NCBI GenBank assembly: GCA_023231115.1
Contig: JALNWA010000018.1
Span: 1 to 14,259 of the forward strand
Source: Candidatus Altimarinota bacterium
GTDB lineage: Bacteria > Patescibacteriota > Gracilibacteria > UBA1369 > LOWO2-01-FULL-3
Direction: 5' to 3'
DNA: 14,259 bases
In this document: one piece after another, positions 1-7,642 of the stretch
How the letters are laid out: every line of letters starts with the position of its first letter
Position numbering within the stretch: the first letter of the stretch is position 1
The notes under the pieces: generated by a model
Told to the model about the DNA's origin: nothing
Databases searched by the model: none
What the model saw: the letters and a program-made list of their open reading frames with translations, nothing else
Program-made: the position numbers and the translations under genes

Positions 1-1044
1 AAAATAACATTGAAAAATCCTTCCGATGAATTATTTTTGTCCGACACAAGTTATGATGTTGAAGGAACTCATTATTTTTCCGCAAGTTTTGGGCAAAAAC
101 GCGATTTTGATTTTTCTGTTTCACTTTATTCAGGAAATTATTGGGACGATAAATATATCGGCAATTTTGATCTTTTTAAGTCTGATACTTTGGTTGATGC
201 TGAGCAGTGGTATTCGGTTGTTTCGCAAGGATCTATGTACATAGACGGACATAAAGGATTTTATTATATGCTTGAGGGAGACGATGGATGGGGTGGCGTT
301 TCCAAGAACACAATTGCTTATATAGAAATTGATTCTGACGAATATTTGTCTCTTTATTTTGTGGACGGTTCTGATACTTACGATGCAAATATCGCTTACA
401 TTCCAAAGATTTTGAAAAATATTTCTTTTGAAAACGGCGGGAAGGGGAAATACCTTGTACCTGCGATTGGCGGAAGTTCTTCAATGGTTTACGTTTTGAG
501 CGATATCAAAAATTATCTTTATGAGGCGAACATAAAAAATCTTAATAAAATGAAAGTTTTCGGGGAGAGAGCTCCTGAAAAATTTGAACCTGGTAAAAAG
601 GTTTCAAGAGAGAGTTTTGTTGTGTGGGCTGTTAAAGCTTTGACTGGCGACAAGCTTGCTGATTTCGAAAAATTTAAAAATTCTTATGAGGTTTGCAGAG
701 AGGACTGTTTTGCAGATGTCGATTATTCTTCTTCGAATGCGATGTATGTTTCTTATGCAAAAAAAGTTGGAGCTGTTTCCGGTGAAGTAAAAAACGGTAA
801 AAAATATTTTGATGCCGGCGGAAATGTTACTTTGGCGGCGGCCTTGAAGATATTGTCAAAACTTGGTGGATTTGAAACATGGAATGCTCCGGATTATATC
901 GCTTGGTATATGCCTTATTTGTATTTTGGATATCAAAATGGAATTGTTCCGGCTGGAGTAAACGATGCTTTTTACCTTCTCACAAGGGGGGAAGCGGCGT
1001 TTATGATGGATACTCTTATGAGTGTCGGCGATTCTTGGTTCTAA
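1..1044 (+). CDS. C-terminal part of a surface protein with S-layer-homology-like repeats (5' end outside window)
   Basis: The reading frame is open to the left edge. The first start-like codon is a TTG at base 10, but the frame continues upstream of it, so I treat the gene as truncated by the window. Numbering from that TTG gives 344 residues. Residues 1-150 are rich in Asp, Ser, Tyr and Gly, with beta-strand-like alternation typical of secreted proteins, and I recognise no domain there. Residues ~163-340 look like three weak S-layer-homology repeats: FEPGKKVSRESFVVWAVKAL (192-211), then CFADV with a following YFDAGGNV (233-273), then YQNGIVPAG with LLTRGEAAFMMDTLM (308-337). SLH domains usually bind cell-wall polymers and anchor proteins to the surface; that role is inferred from the family. 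Two cysteines (229, 233) lie close together before repeat 2. No terminator is visible after the TAA stop. SLH assignment is moderate; the N-terminal function is unknown. Confidence 0.7.
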   Translation, partial: KITLKNPSDELFLSDTSYDVEGTHYFSASFGQKRDFDFSVSLYSGNYWDDKYIGNFDLFKSDTLVDAEQWYSVVSQGSMYIDGHKGFYYMLEGDDGWGGVSKNTIAYIEIDSDEYLSLYFVDGSDTYDANIAYIPKILKNISFENGGKGKYLVPAIGGSSSMVYVLSDIKNYLYEANIKNLNKMKVFGERAPEKFEPGKKVSRESFVVWAVKALTGDKLADFEKFKNSYEVCREDCFADVDYSSSNAMYVSYAKKVGAVSGEVKNGKKYFDAGGNVTLAAALKILSKLGGFETWNAPDYIAWYMPYLYFGYQNGIVPAGVNDAFYLLTRGEAAFMMDTLMSVGDSWF

Positions 1045-1213
1045 AGATATATTAGGATCTTGTGTTGGTGTTTTTGCAACAGAAATTGAGTTGTAGAAAG
1101 TTTCGACAAGAAAGGTTTTCCGACTAAAAATATGTAAGTGTGGAGGCATTTAATTTGTGGTTTTTACTGCTGGTGTAATTTTCGACATACAGTTTTTGTG
1201 GCTTAATTGTCAC

Positions 1214-1256
1214 TTGAAATCGACGTTGTTGATTGTGTATTAAGAAGACATGTAAT
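1214..1256 (+). promoter_or_regulatory. possible promoter region for glnA
   Basis: The 229 bases between the SLH gene and glnA contain no convincing ORF or terminator. Near their 3' end are two weak sigma-70-like candidates: TTGAAA (1214-1219) with TATTAA 18 bases on (1238-1243), and TTGTTG (1226-1231) with TGTAAT 19 bases on (1251-1256). The second would give a leader of about ten bases. Neither is strong, and AT-rich DNA produces such matches by chance. Confidence 0.25.
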
Positions 1257-1273
1257 TCATAAATTTAATTTTT

Positions 1274-2704
1274 ATGGAAAATGTTTTCTTTAAGCCTGAT
1301 CATTTGTTGGACATGACTTATGAAGAGATTGAAGAGAAAAATTTGGAAATGAAAAAGGCTAGAAAAAGTGGAGTTCCTAAGCAAGTTCTAAAAGAAAAAT
1401 TTTTGGATTATTTGAAAAATGAAAAAGGAATAAAGGCGGTGACGGTTTGTTTTACTGACATGGAAGGAAAACTTCATACTCTTGATTATGACAAGAATTT
1501 TTTGGTGTCGTCTCAAGATAATCTGACTTTTGATGGATCTTCGATTAAAGGATTTACTGCGCAAAGTGAATCTGATTTGAGGCTTAAAATAGATTTCAGC
1601 AGTATAAGATTTTTGCCGGCGGATCTTTTTGGTGCGGGAAAAGTTCTTGTTTTTGCGAATGTACGTGATAAAGACGGGGGATTCTATGTGTCTGATTTTC
1701 GTGGAAGGCTTGAGGAAATGTGCGAAGACCTTCGCAATAAAAATGGAATTACCGTGAATGTTGCGCCTGAAATTGAAGGATTTTTGTTTGAAGGTGTAAA
1801 TGCGGAACAAACTTTTAGCGAAGAAAAAGGTTTTAAATTGGCTACTATGAGCGGTTATTTTAGTTCACTTCCTCAAGATACTTTGAGGCTTTTTATCGAT
1901 AAATTTGCGGAAGTTCAAAGGGCGCTTGGATTTGAAAATGAAAAGGATCATCCGGAAGTTGCGCCGGCGCAGTTTGAATTAAATTATAAATATACGCATG
2001 CTCTTGAAAGTGCGGATCAGGTTGTTTTGTACAAACTTGTTGCGAGACAGGTTGCGAGTATTATGGGACTTACTGCGTGTTTTTTGCCTAAGCCAATTCA
2101 AAATTTAAATGGTAGCGGAATGCATGTTAACGTGTCTTTTGAAAAAGATGGCAAAAATATTTTTTATAGTGCGGAGGGGAAATATGGCATGAGCGAAGAT
2201 GCAAATCATGCGATTGCCGGAATTTTGCATTATGCAAATGATCTTTGTTTGGTAATGAATCCAAGCGTAAATGCTTATCGCAGGCTTGATCCGGCGTTTG
2301 AGGCACCAAATGAAATAAAAGTTTCTTCTGTCGATCGCGGTTCTATGGTTCGAATTCCTATTGGAAATGAAAAAAGTGCGAGAATTGAAGTGCGAACTGT
2401 TGCGCCTGATGCAAATCCGTATCTGTGTTTTTATGCAATTTTGGCGGCGGCGTTGAGTGGCAGAGATGTTGAGATTGAAGGGGGAGTAAAGAAGCTCCCC
2501 GGTGATATTGAAACGGCGATAGAGCTCTTTGAGAAGAGTGAGTTTATGGCTGAGACGCTTGGGAAGGACTCTCGGGATAAGTATGTCGCTTTAAAGAAAC
2601 GCACCGCGCAGAGGTCACCGAGGGCGCTTGGAGGTAGGGTTAAAAATGGAGAGGTATTGTTTCATCATGAAATTACCAATCAATCACTTTGGGCTTATTT
2701 TTGA
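1274..2704 (+). CDS. glnA: glutamine synthetase, class I type
   Basis: It should join ammonia to glutamate at the expense of ATP, the main entry of ammonium nitrogen into the cell, as a cytoplasmic dodecamer if it follows the family. Class I landmarks appear in order: FDGSSIKGF (86-94), the metal-binding EIEGFLFE (166-173), HPEVAPAQFEL (226-236), NGSGMHVNVS (279-288), NPSVNAYRRLDPAFEAP (329-345), SARIEVR (368-374) and NPYL (381-384). The second His of the usual MHVH motif is Asn. The 476 residues include an N-terminal extension of about 38 residues before the usual first helix. The C-terminus after ~435 does not look like the ordinary GS end and finishes in an HHEITNQ motif (464-470). The tyrosine motif used for adenylylation is not seen, so GlnE-type control is unlikely. 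Its neighbours are not nitrogen genes, and it appears to be a single-gene unit. Confidence 0.93.
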   Translation: MENVFFKPDHLLDMTYEEIEEKNLEMKKARKSGVPKQVLKEKFLDYLKNEKGIKAVTVCFTDMEGKLHTLDYDKNFLVSSQDNLTFDGSSIKGFTAQSESDLRLKIDFSSIRFLPADLFGAGKVLVFANVRDKDGGFYVSDFRGRLEEMCEDLRNKNGITVNVAPEIEGFLFEGVNAEQTFSEEKGFKLATMSGYFSSLPQDTLRLFIDKFAEVQRALGFENEKDHPEVAPAQFELNYKYTHALESADQVVLYKLVARQVASIMGLTACFLPKPIQNLNGSGMHVNVSFEKDGKNIFYSAEGKYGMSEDANHAIAGILHYANDLCLVMNPSVNAYRRLDPAFEAPNEIKVSSVDRGSMVRIPIGNEKSARIEVRTVAPDANPYLCFYAILAAALSGRDVEIEGGVKKLPGDIETAIELFEKSEFMAETLGKDSRDKYVALKKRTAQRSPRALGGRVKNGEVLFHHEITNQSLWAYF

Positions 2705-2771
2705 TTCTTTTGCGATTGTTGCGTCGACCGTAATCATCTAATTTCATTTCTTTTGTTTTTCAATATTTCGG

Positions 2772-2780
2772 TGATATTAT
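2772..2780 (+). promoter_or_regulatory. extended -10 promoter element for the FkbM gene
   Basis: TGATATTAT matches an extended -10 box (TG-n-TATTAT, hexamer 2775-2780). There is only a poor -35 (TTGTTT, 2753-2758). The hexamer ends six bases before the ATG at 2787, so a normal start site would fall on or beside the A of the start codon, giving a leaderless transcript. Confidence 0.5.
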
Positions 2781-2786
2781 CTCGGC

Positions 2787-3503
2787 ATGAACAAGCATGT
2801 CAAAATTTTCGGAAAAGATGTTGAGGTTTTAGTAGAGAGTGATGCGGATAATTCTGTGTTTGAGGAAATCTTTACTGACAGGGATTATGGAATTTGTGAT
2901 GATGTTATAAAAAAGGCCGGTGCTTCTATCTTGGATATTGGCGCACACAAGGGATATTTTTCAATTTATGCCGGTGTTTTGAATAATAATGTGAAAATTT
3001 TTGCATATGAACCGGAGGAGAAGAATTTCGCTGTATTAAAGGAAAATTTGAAAATGAATAGAGTGAAAAATGTTATTGTGAAAAACGTTGCTGTTTGCGG
3101 AAAAGACGGTATGTGCGAGCTTTTTTTGAGTGAAGATTCTCATAATCATAGTGTGATTTCCGGTGGTGTTGTCGGAGAAGAAGTTGCTTTTAAGAAGGTG
3201 AATTGTGTGAGCCTGCAGACGATTATTGAGAAACATTTGGCGAAAGAGCAGTGTGATTTTGTGGATTTGGTGAAAATGGACTGTGAGGGTGCGGAGTTTG
3301 AGATTTTGGAGAGTGCGGACGCTTTTGCAGGCGGTAGAGGAATTTTTGAAAAAATAAAAGCTTTTTGTTTGGAATATCATGAGTTTTTACCTGAAATGAG
3401 AGCGGAAAGGCTTGTTAATATTTTAAAAAAACATGGTTATAAGGTCGATGTGAAAAAATCGCATTATGATGGTAGGATGGGGTTTATTTGGGCAAGAAGA
3501 TGA
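2787..3503 (+). CDS. FkbM-family SAM-dependent methyltransferase
   Basis: This 238-residue protein is predicted to be a soluble class I (Rossmann) methyltransferase. The SAM-binding motif is LDIGAHKGYFS (49-59), followed by the acidic strand AYEPEEKN (73-80). The FkbM hallmark DLVKMDCEGAEFEIL lies at 160-174. The FkbM family includes O-methyltransferases acting on macrolides and on sugars of surface polysaccharides or glycans; the substrate here cannot be read from the sequence. No signal peptide or membrane segment is visible, and the length is typical for a stand-alone domain. The gene has its own promoter-like element, and its TGA stop lies about 15 bases before the -35 box of the next gene, so it looks monocistronic. 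Neighbours give no pathway context. Confidence 0.87.
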   Translation: MNKHVKIFGKDVEVLVESDADNSVFEEIFTDRDYGICDDVIKKAGASILDIGAHKGYFSIYAGVLNNNVKIFAYEPEEKNFAVLKENLKMNRVKNVIVKNVAVCGKDGMCELFLSEDSHNHSVISGGVVGEEVAFKKVNCVSLQTIIEKHLAKEQCDFVDLVKMDCEGAEFEILESADAFAGGRGIFEKIKAFCLEYHEFLPEMRAERLVNILKKHGYKVDVKKSHYDGRMGFIWARR

Positions 3504-3517
3504 GGCTTGAGCATTGC

Positions 3518-3546
3518 TTGACATTCTTGTTGAATTGTTGTAGTAT
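3518..3546 (+). promoter_or_regulatory. sigma-70-type promoter for the 3577 gene
   Basis: A consensus -35 TTGACA (3518-3523) is followed after a 17-base spacer by TAGTAT (3541-3546), giving a predicted start near 3553 and a leader of about 24 AT-rich bases. A second -10-like hexamer, TATATT, lies at 3558-3563. This is the best-formed -35 with correct spacing in the window. Confidence 0.55.
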
Positions 3547-3576
3547 TTTGTGCTTTATATATTATTTATATAAAAT

Positions 3577-4797
3577 ATGGCTGAGTTGATGCGTTCCGAT
3601 TTGGAACTTGCAATACTGGAGTGGGGCGGTAAAAATGGGGTTTTAAGTTTTTTAAAGGAAAAAGTCCCGGGGTTGCGTCATAGTATAGTGCCTCTTCTTC
3701 TTTTTCGCATGCATGATAAAATTACTTCGAAGATGAGGGGAGCGTGTGAATTTGCTTGTGAATTTTTTGGTACGAACAACATTGTTGGTAGATCCAGCGC
3801 AAGAGATGATATTAATGCCCTTGTTGATACGACGCCTACTGAAGTTGGGATTTTGGAAAATCTTGATGATCTTGTTCGAAGTGTTAGGGATCAATGTCGC
3901 AATCCTCTAATTGCGGCTTATTCCAGACAGGAAGGTGGGCGTTATGATCCTGAAGAAGTAACTCTTTCAATTTCGCCGCTTCTTACAATTGATGAACAAA
4001 TAGTTCTTAGAGGGCTTATTACCGAGCATCCTAATCTTCCCGGTGTTTCGTGTGTTGATTTAAAATATGGAGGTGTTGATCATTGTTCATACGGGAATTC
4101 TTTTTCTTTTGATTTTCTTAAAGGCAGAGCTTTGCCGGTTGGGATGGATTTTTCTTCTGGTCCTAATGTGAATATTGAGCAACTTGAAAATGATGCGCGT
4201 GAAGGCTTGGTGCTTAGTGAACGTGTTCGGGCGTCAGGCGTTTTTCCTAGAGATAAAGCTTTACAGTTTGAGTTTGCAAAATGGAAGAAAAGAAATGGAA
4301 GTGGAGCACCTGAACTTTTAGGAGAGGTAATAGAAGGGGATTTTCTTACTCAAGTTAAATTTTTTGCCGATAAGATTCCTTCAAGTTGTTCTGCTGATGA
4401 AATAGAGGCTGTTTTTAATGCAGAAAACAGTAAAGGATTTAGAAATTTTGGAATTACCTCTAGAGATGGACTTGTTCTTCCTTGTGTTACCGGTGAAAAC
4501 AGATCTGTATTCAGAAAGTTTGAAAAAGATCATCCAGGTGTTCCGTATGCCGCTCATCTTTCGCTTGAGGGATTAACACAACCATTAACTTTGCATGATT
4601 GTTTGCCACGTATGATGGCGCATCTTCCTGTCCCGAAGGCTTCAATTGACCATAAGCAGTCTAGGCCTGCGATGCATTGTTTGGCCAATGGCGGGGTTGC
4701 TTTCCTAAATAATCCCCACAATATTGAGTGTGACGGGGCTAGTCGCGTGAGAGTTAAATCCGATGGTTTGCATCCCCACGTTGAGCCAATTGCTTAA
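3577..4797 (+). CDS. uncharacterised protein, possibly a degenerate PEP synthase/PPDK-like ATP-grasp plus swivel protein
   Basis: This 406-residue soluble protein has no signal peptide or membrane helix, and I do not recognise it by overall sequence. Local features in the right order suggest a relative of PEP synthase/pyruvate phosphate dikinase lacking the PEP/pyruvate TIM barrel. GRSSARDD (71-78) resembles the VRSSA-x-ED motif of the N-terminal ATP-grasp domain. EVTLSISPLL (127-136) sits where these enzymes have their QxMV-type strand. QFEFAKW (230-236) and FLTQVKFFA (256-264) resemble the paired strands DIEFA and LLQSRPF that close the ATP site. QSRPAMHCLANGGVAFL (361-377) and DGASRVRVKSDG (386-397) resemble the swivelling phosphohistidine domain (TSHAAIVARELGIPAVV, then DGDRVRVDG). 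At the catalytic His position there is Arg363. If correct, the phosphotransfer function is lost or altered. This is pattern matching by eye; the assignment is tentative, although the ORF itself is secure. Confidence 0.85.
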   Translation: MAELMRSDLELAILEWGGKNGVLSFLKEKVPGLRHSIVPLLLFRMHDKITSKMRGACEFACEFFGTNNIVGRSSARDDINALVDTTPTEVGILENLDDLVRSVRDQCRNPLIAAYSRQEGGRYDPEEVTLSISPLLTIDEQIVLRGLITEHPNLPGVSCVDLKYGGVDHCSYGNSFSFDFLKGRALPVGMDFSSGPNVNIEQLENDAREGLVLSERVRASGVFPRDKALQFEFAKWKKRNGSGAPELLGEVIEGDFLTQVKFFADKIPSSCSADEIEAVFNAENSKGFRNFGITSRDGLVLPCVTGENRSVFRKFEKDHPGVPYAAHLSLEGLTQPLTLHDCLPRMMAHLPVPKASIDHKQSRPAMHCLANGGVAFLNNPHNIECDGASRVRVKSDGLHPHVEPIA

Positions 4798-4860
4798 GTT
4801 TTTCAATGTTGGGTTTTTTCGTGTTTGACTTGACAGATATGGTTTGATTATTGAAAAACT
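4797..4860. repeat. 11-bp perfect inverted repeat upstream of the atp operon
   Basis: The 11-mer beginning at the last base of the preceding stop codon (4797-4807, AGTTTTTCAAT) is exactly complementary to 4850-4860 (ATTGAAAAACT), with 42 bases between the arms. No T-tract follows the second arm, so it is not a standard terminator. The loop contains two overlapping -35-like boxes, TTGACT and TTGACA (4825-4835). It could be an mRNA 3'-end structure or chance in AT-rich sequence. Confidence 0.45.
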
Positions 4861-4867
4861 CCCTAAG

Positions 4868-4893
4868 AGGTATTGATTTTTACAAAAATACCT
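4868..4893. repeat. 7-bp dyad overlapping the putative atp promoter
   Basis: AGGTATT (4868-4874) and AATACCT (4887-4893) form a perfect dyad separated by 12 bases. The stem can be lengthened outward by a G-U and an A-U pair. It overlaps the first two bases of the TTGATT -35 candidate and encloses the rest, so it could be an operator, or a small hairpin if transcribed from further upstream. No binding protein can be named. Confidence 0.35.
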
Positions 4894-4900
4894 TTATATT
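4873..4900 (+). promoter_or_regulatory. putative promoter of the atp operon
   Basis: TTGATT (4873-4878) and TATATT (4895-4900) are separated by 16 bases and would start transcription near 4907, about 39 bases before the atpE ATG. The leader is AT-rich and has no Shine-Dalgarno sequence. A second TATATT at 4925-4930 lacks a good -35. Confidence 0.4.
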
Positions 4901-4933
4901 CTTTATCACTTTACAAAACAATTATATATTTAA

Positions 4934-5161
<228 letters not shown>

Positions 5162-5179
5162 AAAATAATCAAAAATTAG

Positions 5180-5689
5180 ATGGAGCTTATTACAAAGCTG
5201 GGTATTGATGTGAAACTCATCCTTGCCCAAGTTGTCAATTTTATCATTATACTTATTGTTTTAAGGAAATTCGCTTATACGCCTATTCTTAATCTTCTTG
5301 ATAAAAGGAAGAAAATGATTGAGAAGAATGTTGACGACACAAGGAAAATCGAAGAGAGGATTGTAAAAATGGAAGAAGAGAAGAAGCAGGTGATTGCCGA
5401 TGCCGGTAAAAAGGCTATGGAAATCATCGAAAAAGCGAAAGTCGAAGGTCAGGCTGAAAGAGAACAAGTTCTTGCAAACGCTAAAAAGGAAATTTCCGGA
5501 TTGGCGGAGAGATATAGATCTCAACTAAAAGCTGAAGAGGCAAAGATGCTTAAGGATGTTAAAGAAGAAGTATCTACTCTTATAGTTGCGGTTTGCGAAA
5601 AGATCTTGAAGAAAAATTTTGAAAAGGCTGACCAAAAGAGGCTTGAAGAAGCAATAAGAAAGGAAATTGTATCATCAAAATTAGAATAA
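5180..5689 (+). CDS. atpF: F1Fo ATP synthase subunit b
   Basis: This is the peripheral-stalk subunit that links membrane subunit a to the F1 head. The 169 residues begin with a short N-terminal stretch and one membrane helix (about 12-29), followed by the typical RKFAYTPILNLLDKR junction (29-43). A long, highly charged coiled coil runs from about 45 to 150. Only one b gene is present, so a homodimer is expected. It starts 18 bases after atpE, with no SD motif in the A-rich gap. Its TAA stop begins the TAATG arrangement leading into atpH. Length and architecture are normal for bacterial b. Confidence 0.95.
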   Translation: MELITKLGIDVKLILAQVVNFIIILIVLRKFAYTPILNLLDKRKKMIEKNVDDTRKIEERIVKMEEEKKQVIADAGKKAMEIIEKAKVEGQAEREQVLANAKKEISGLAERYRSQLKAEEAKMLKDVKEEVSTLIVAVCEKILKKNFEKADQKRLEEAIRKEIVSSKLE

Positions 5690-5699
5690 TGGCGTAATG
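5687..5699 (+). promoter_or_regulatory. double TAATG stop-start relay between atpF and atpH
   Basis: The atpF stop TAA (5687-5689) shares its last A with an ATG (5689-5691). That ATG opens the two-codon frame ATG-GCG-TAA, whose stop (5695-5697) shares its last A with the proposed atpH ATG (5697-5699). Terminating ribosomes could re-initiate stepwise, which would couple b and delta synthesis without an SD site. Confidence 0.4.
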
Positions 5700-6113
5700 C
5701 CAATTCTTATGAGAATATCACTTAAAAAATACGCGCAAGCGCTTGCTGAATCGCTTTATGGCGAGGAAGACAGCGACAAAATAGAGGAGAGAATCCAAAA
5801 TCTTTTGAAACTTCTTGTGAAAAGGAAACAGGGGAAACTTGTTAAACAATTTTCTCAGGCTTTTTTCAGGGAGTGGATGAAGAAAAGCGGAAAAGTTTTT
5901 TGCAAGGTTACTGTTCCTTATGAAATTAATGAAAAAGAGACTGATGATTTGCGAAAACTTTTGAGTGATGCTCTTAACAGAAAGGCTAGTATAAAAGTCA
6001 TGGTGGACCCAAATATTATTGGTGGAATGAAAATAGAGTTTGAAGATTATATTATCGACGGAACGGTTATTACAGGTTTAAAAACACTAAAATCTCAAAT
6101 TGTTAATGCTTAA
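5697..6113 (+). CDS. atpH: F1Fo ATP synthase subunit delta, short form
   Basis: Delta (OSCP) sits on top of F1 and ties alpha to the b stalk. The N-terminal signature [12 protein letters not shown] (10-21) and the C-terminal signature [12 protein letters not shown]...[11 protein letters not shown] (104-131) identify it, and its position between b and alpha agrees. It has 138 residues against about 175-180 in well-known bacteria. The shortening is in the N-terminal helical domain: only about 65 residues precede the beta strand [11 protein letters not shown] (66-76), where E. coli has about 105. The frame is intact, so this looks like a natural short form rather than a frameshift. The start could be the ATG at 5697 or the in-frame ATG at 5709, which lies four codons later; I chose 5697 because of the TAATG overlap. 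Confidence 0.92.
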   Translation: MPILMRISLKKYAQALAESLYGEEDSDKIEERIQNLLKLLVKRKQGKLVKQFSQAFFREWMKKSGKVFCKVTVPYEINEKETDDLRKLLSDALNRKASIKVMVDPNIIGGMKIEFEDYIIDGTVITGLKTLKSQIVNA

Positions 6114-6124
6114 ACACAATCAAT

Positions 6125-7630
6125 ATGGAAGTTAAAGATCAAATTTTATCCTCTCTCAAAGACCAAATTGAAAAATTTCACTCTTCCGCAAAAGTGGAGA
6201 AAGTGGGATATGTTGTTGAGGTCGGAGATGGAATTGCACGTATTTCAGGGCTTTCAGACGCGAAATCTCAAGAAATGTTGCAATTTGCGAACGGACAAGT
6301 CGGAGTTGCGTTGAATCTTGAGGAAGATTCTGTGGGTGTGATTATTCTTGGAGAAGATGAGGGGATTAAAGAAGGAGACGAAGTAAGAACTACAGGAAAG
6401 ATTTTGTCTGTGCCTGTCGGAGAAGCTTTGATCGGGCGCGTTGTTGATTCACTTGGAGTTCCACAAGATGGAAAAGGAGACATTAAAACTGATAAATTTT
6501 ATCCGGTTGAGAAAATTGCACCTCGTGTTATTAAGAGAAAAGGTGTCGATGTTCCTGTCCAAACAGGAATTAAGGCTATTGATTCAATGATTCCGATTGG
6601 AAGAGGACAACGTGAGCTTATTATTGGGGATCGTCAGACCGGAAAAACTGCGATTGCTATTGATGCAATTATCAATCAGAAAGGAAAAGATATGATTTGT
6701 ATTTATGTTGCGATTGGACAGAAAGATTCAAAAGTTGCGAAGATTGTTGCTGAGCTTGAAAAGAATGGAGCAATGGAATACACAATCGTTGTTAGGACTT
6801 CTTCTTCTGATCCTGCGGCGCTTACTTATATCGCTCCGTTTGCCGGATGTGCGATGGGTGAGTACTTCTTGGACAAAGGACAAGATGTTCTTGTTGTTTA
6901 TGATGATCTTTCAAAACATGCTTGGGCATATCGTGAAATTTCACTTTTGCTTAGACGACCACCTGGACGTGAAGCATATCCTGGAGATATTTTTTATCTT
7001 CATTCAAGATTACTTGAAAGAGCTTGCCGCCTTGATCCACAATATGGTGGAGGTTCGCTTACAGCGCTTCCAATCATTGAAACTCAGGCCGGAGATGTTT
7101 CTGCATATATTCCTACAAATGTAATTTCTATTACAGATGGACAGATTTTCCTTGAGTCAGATCTTTTCTACAAAGGAATTCGTCCTGCTCTTAATATTGG
7201 TATTTCTGTTTCTCGTGTAGGATCTGCGGCTCAAACTAAAGCTATGAAGAAAGTTGCCGGAAAATTAAAACTTGAATTGGCGCAATATCGTGAACTTGCT
7301 GTTTTTGCGCAATTCGGATCTGATTTGGACGAATCTACAAAGAGACAATTAAATAAAGGAGATCGTTTGACTGAAATTCTTAAACAAAAACAATATTCCG
7401 CTCTTGCAGTAGAGAAACAAGTCGTAATTTTGTACGCAGGTATTAATGATTACTTGTCTAATGTTCCTACTGAAAAAGTAAAAGAATACGAAGAAAAATT
7501 ATATAAATTCTTGGAAGCAAGCCATCCTGAGATTTTGAAGACTATTAGAGAATCAAAAGAGTTGGCGGCTGATACAGAGAAGATGCTTAAAGATGCTTTG
7601 ACTCAGTTTAATGGAGAATACACATTCTAA
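6125..7630 (+). CDS. atpA: F1Fo ATP synthase subunit alpha
   Basis: This is the non-catalytic nucleotide-binding subunit of the F1 hexamer. Its 501 residues are the usual length. The beta-barrel domain (about 25-95) is followed by the nucleotide-binding domain with Walker A GDRQTGKT (168-175) and the Walker B region [12 protein letters not shown] (255-266). [12 protein letters not shown] (277-288) is also conserved. The arginine finger is Arg364 in [10 protein letters not shown], which completes the catalytic site on the neighbouring beta. The C-terminal helical domain is complete. It begins 11 bases after atpH, and the gap lacks an SD motif. Subunit identity, alpha rather than beta, rests on the Gln-containing P-loop, GDRQTGKT. 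Confidence 0.98.
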   Translation: MEVKDQILSSLKDQIEKFHSSAKVEKVGYVVEVGDGIARISGLSDAKSQEMLQFANGQVGVALNLEEDSVGVIILGEDEGIKEGDEVRTTGKILSVPVGEALIGRVVDSLGVPQDGKGDIKTDKFYPVEKIAPRVIKRKGVDVPVQTGIKAIDSMIPIGRGQRELIIGDRQTGKTAIAIDAIINQKGKDMICIYVAIGQKDSKVAKIVAELEKNGAMEYTIVVRTSSSDPAALTYIAPFAGCAMGEYFLDKGQDVLVVYDDLSKHAWAYREISLLLRRPPGREAYPGDIFYLHSRLLERACRLDPQYGGGSLTALPIIETQAGDVSAYIPTNVISITDGQIFLESDLFYKGIRPALNIGISVSRVGSAAQTKAMKKVAGKLKLELAQYRELAVFAQFGSDLDESTKRQLNKGDRLTEILKQKQYSALAVEKQVVILYAGINDYLSNVPTEKVKEYEEKLYKFLEASHPEILKTIRESKELAADTEKMLKDALTQFNGEYTF

Positions 7631-7642
7631 TAATTATTTGAG

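Noticed and set aside
1041..1062. Short hairpin AAGAT/ATCTT after the SLH gene as a terminator
   Set aside because: The stem is only five weak base pairs and no T-tract follows immediately.
1101..1187. Direct repeat TTTCGACA at 1101-1108 and 1180-1187 upstream of glnA
   Set aside because: Two 8-base copies 79 bases apart can arise by chance; no third copy or symmetry supports an operator.
1045..1273. Riboswitch or small RNA in the glnA leader
   Set aside because: No recognisable conserved core or strong stem was found on reading both strands.
1388..1810. A 140-codon minus-strand open frame across glnA
   Set aside because: It is antisense to conserved glutamine synthetase coding sequence and its product is biased in Lys/Arg/Phe/Ser, as expected from a shadow frame.
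6705..7124. A 139-codon open frame on the + strand inside atpA
   Set aside because: It lies wholly in another frame of a near-consensus atpA, its translation is low-complexity Leu/Arg-rich, and no motif is visible.
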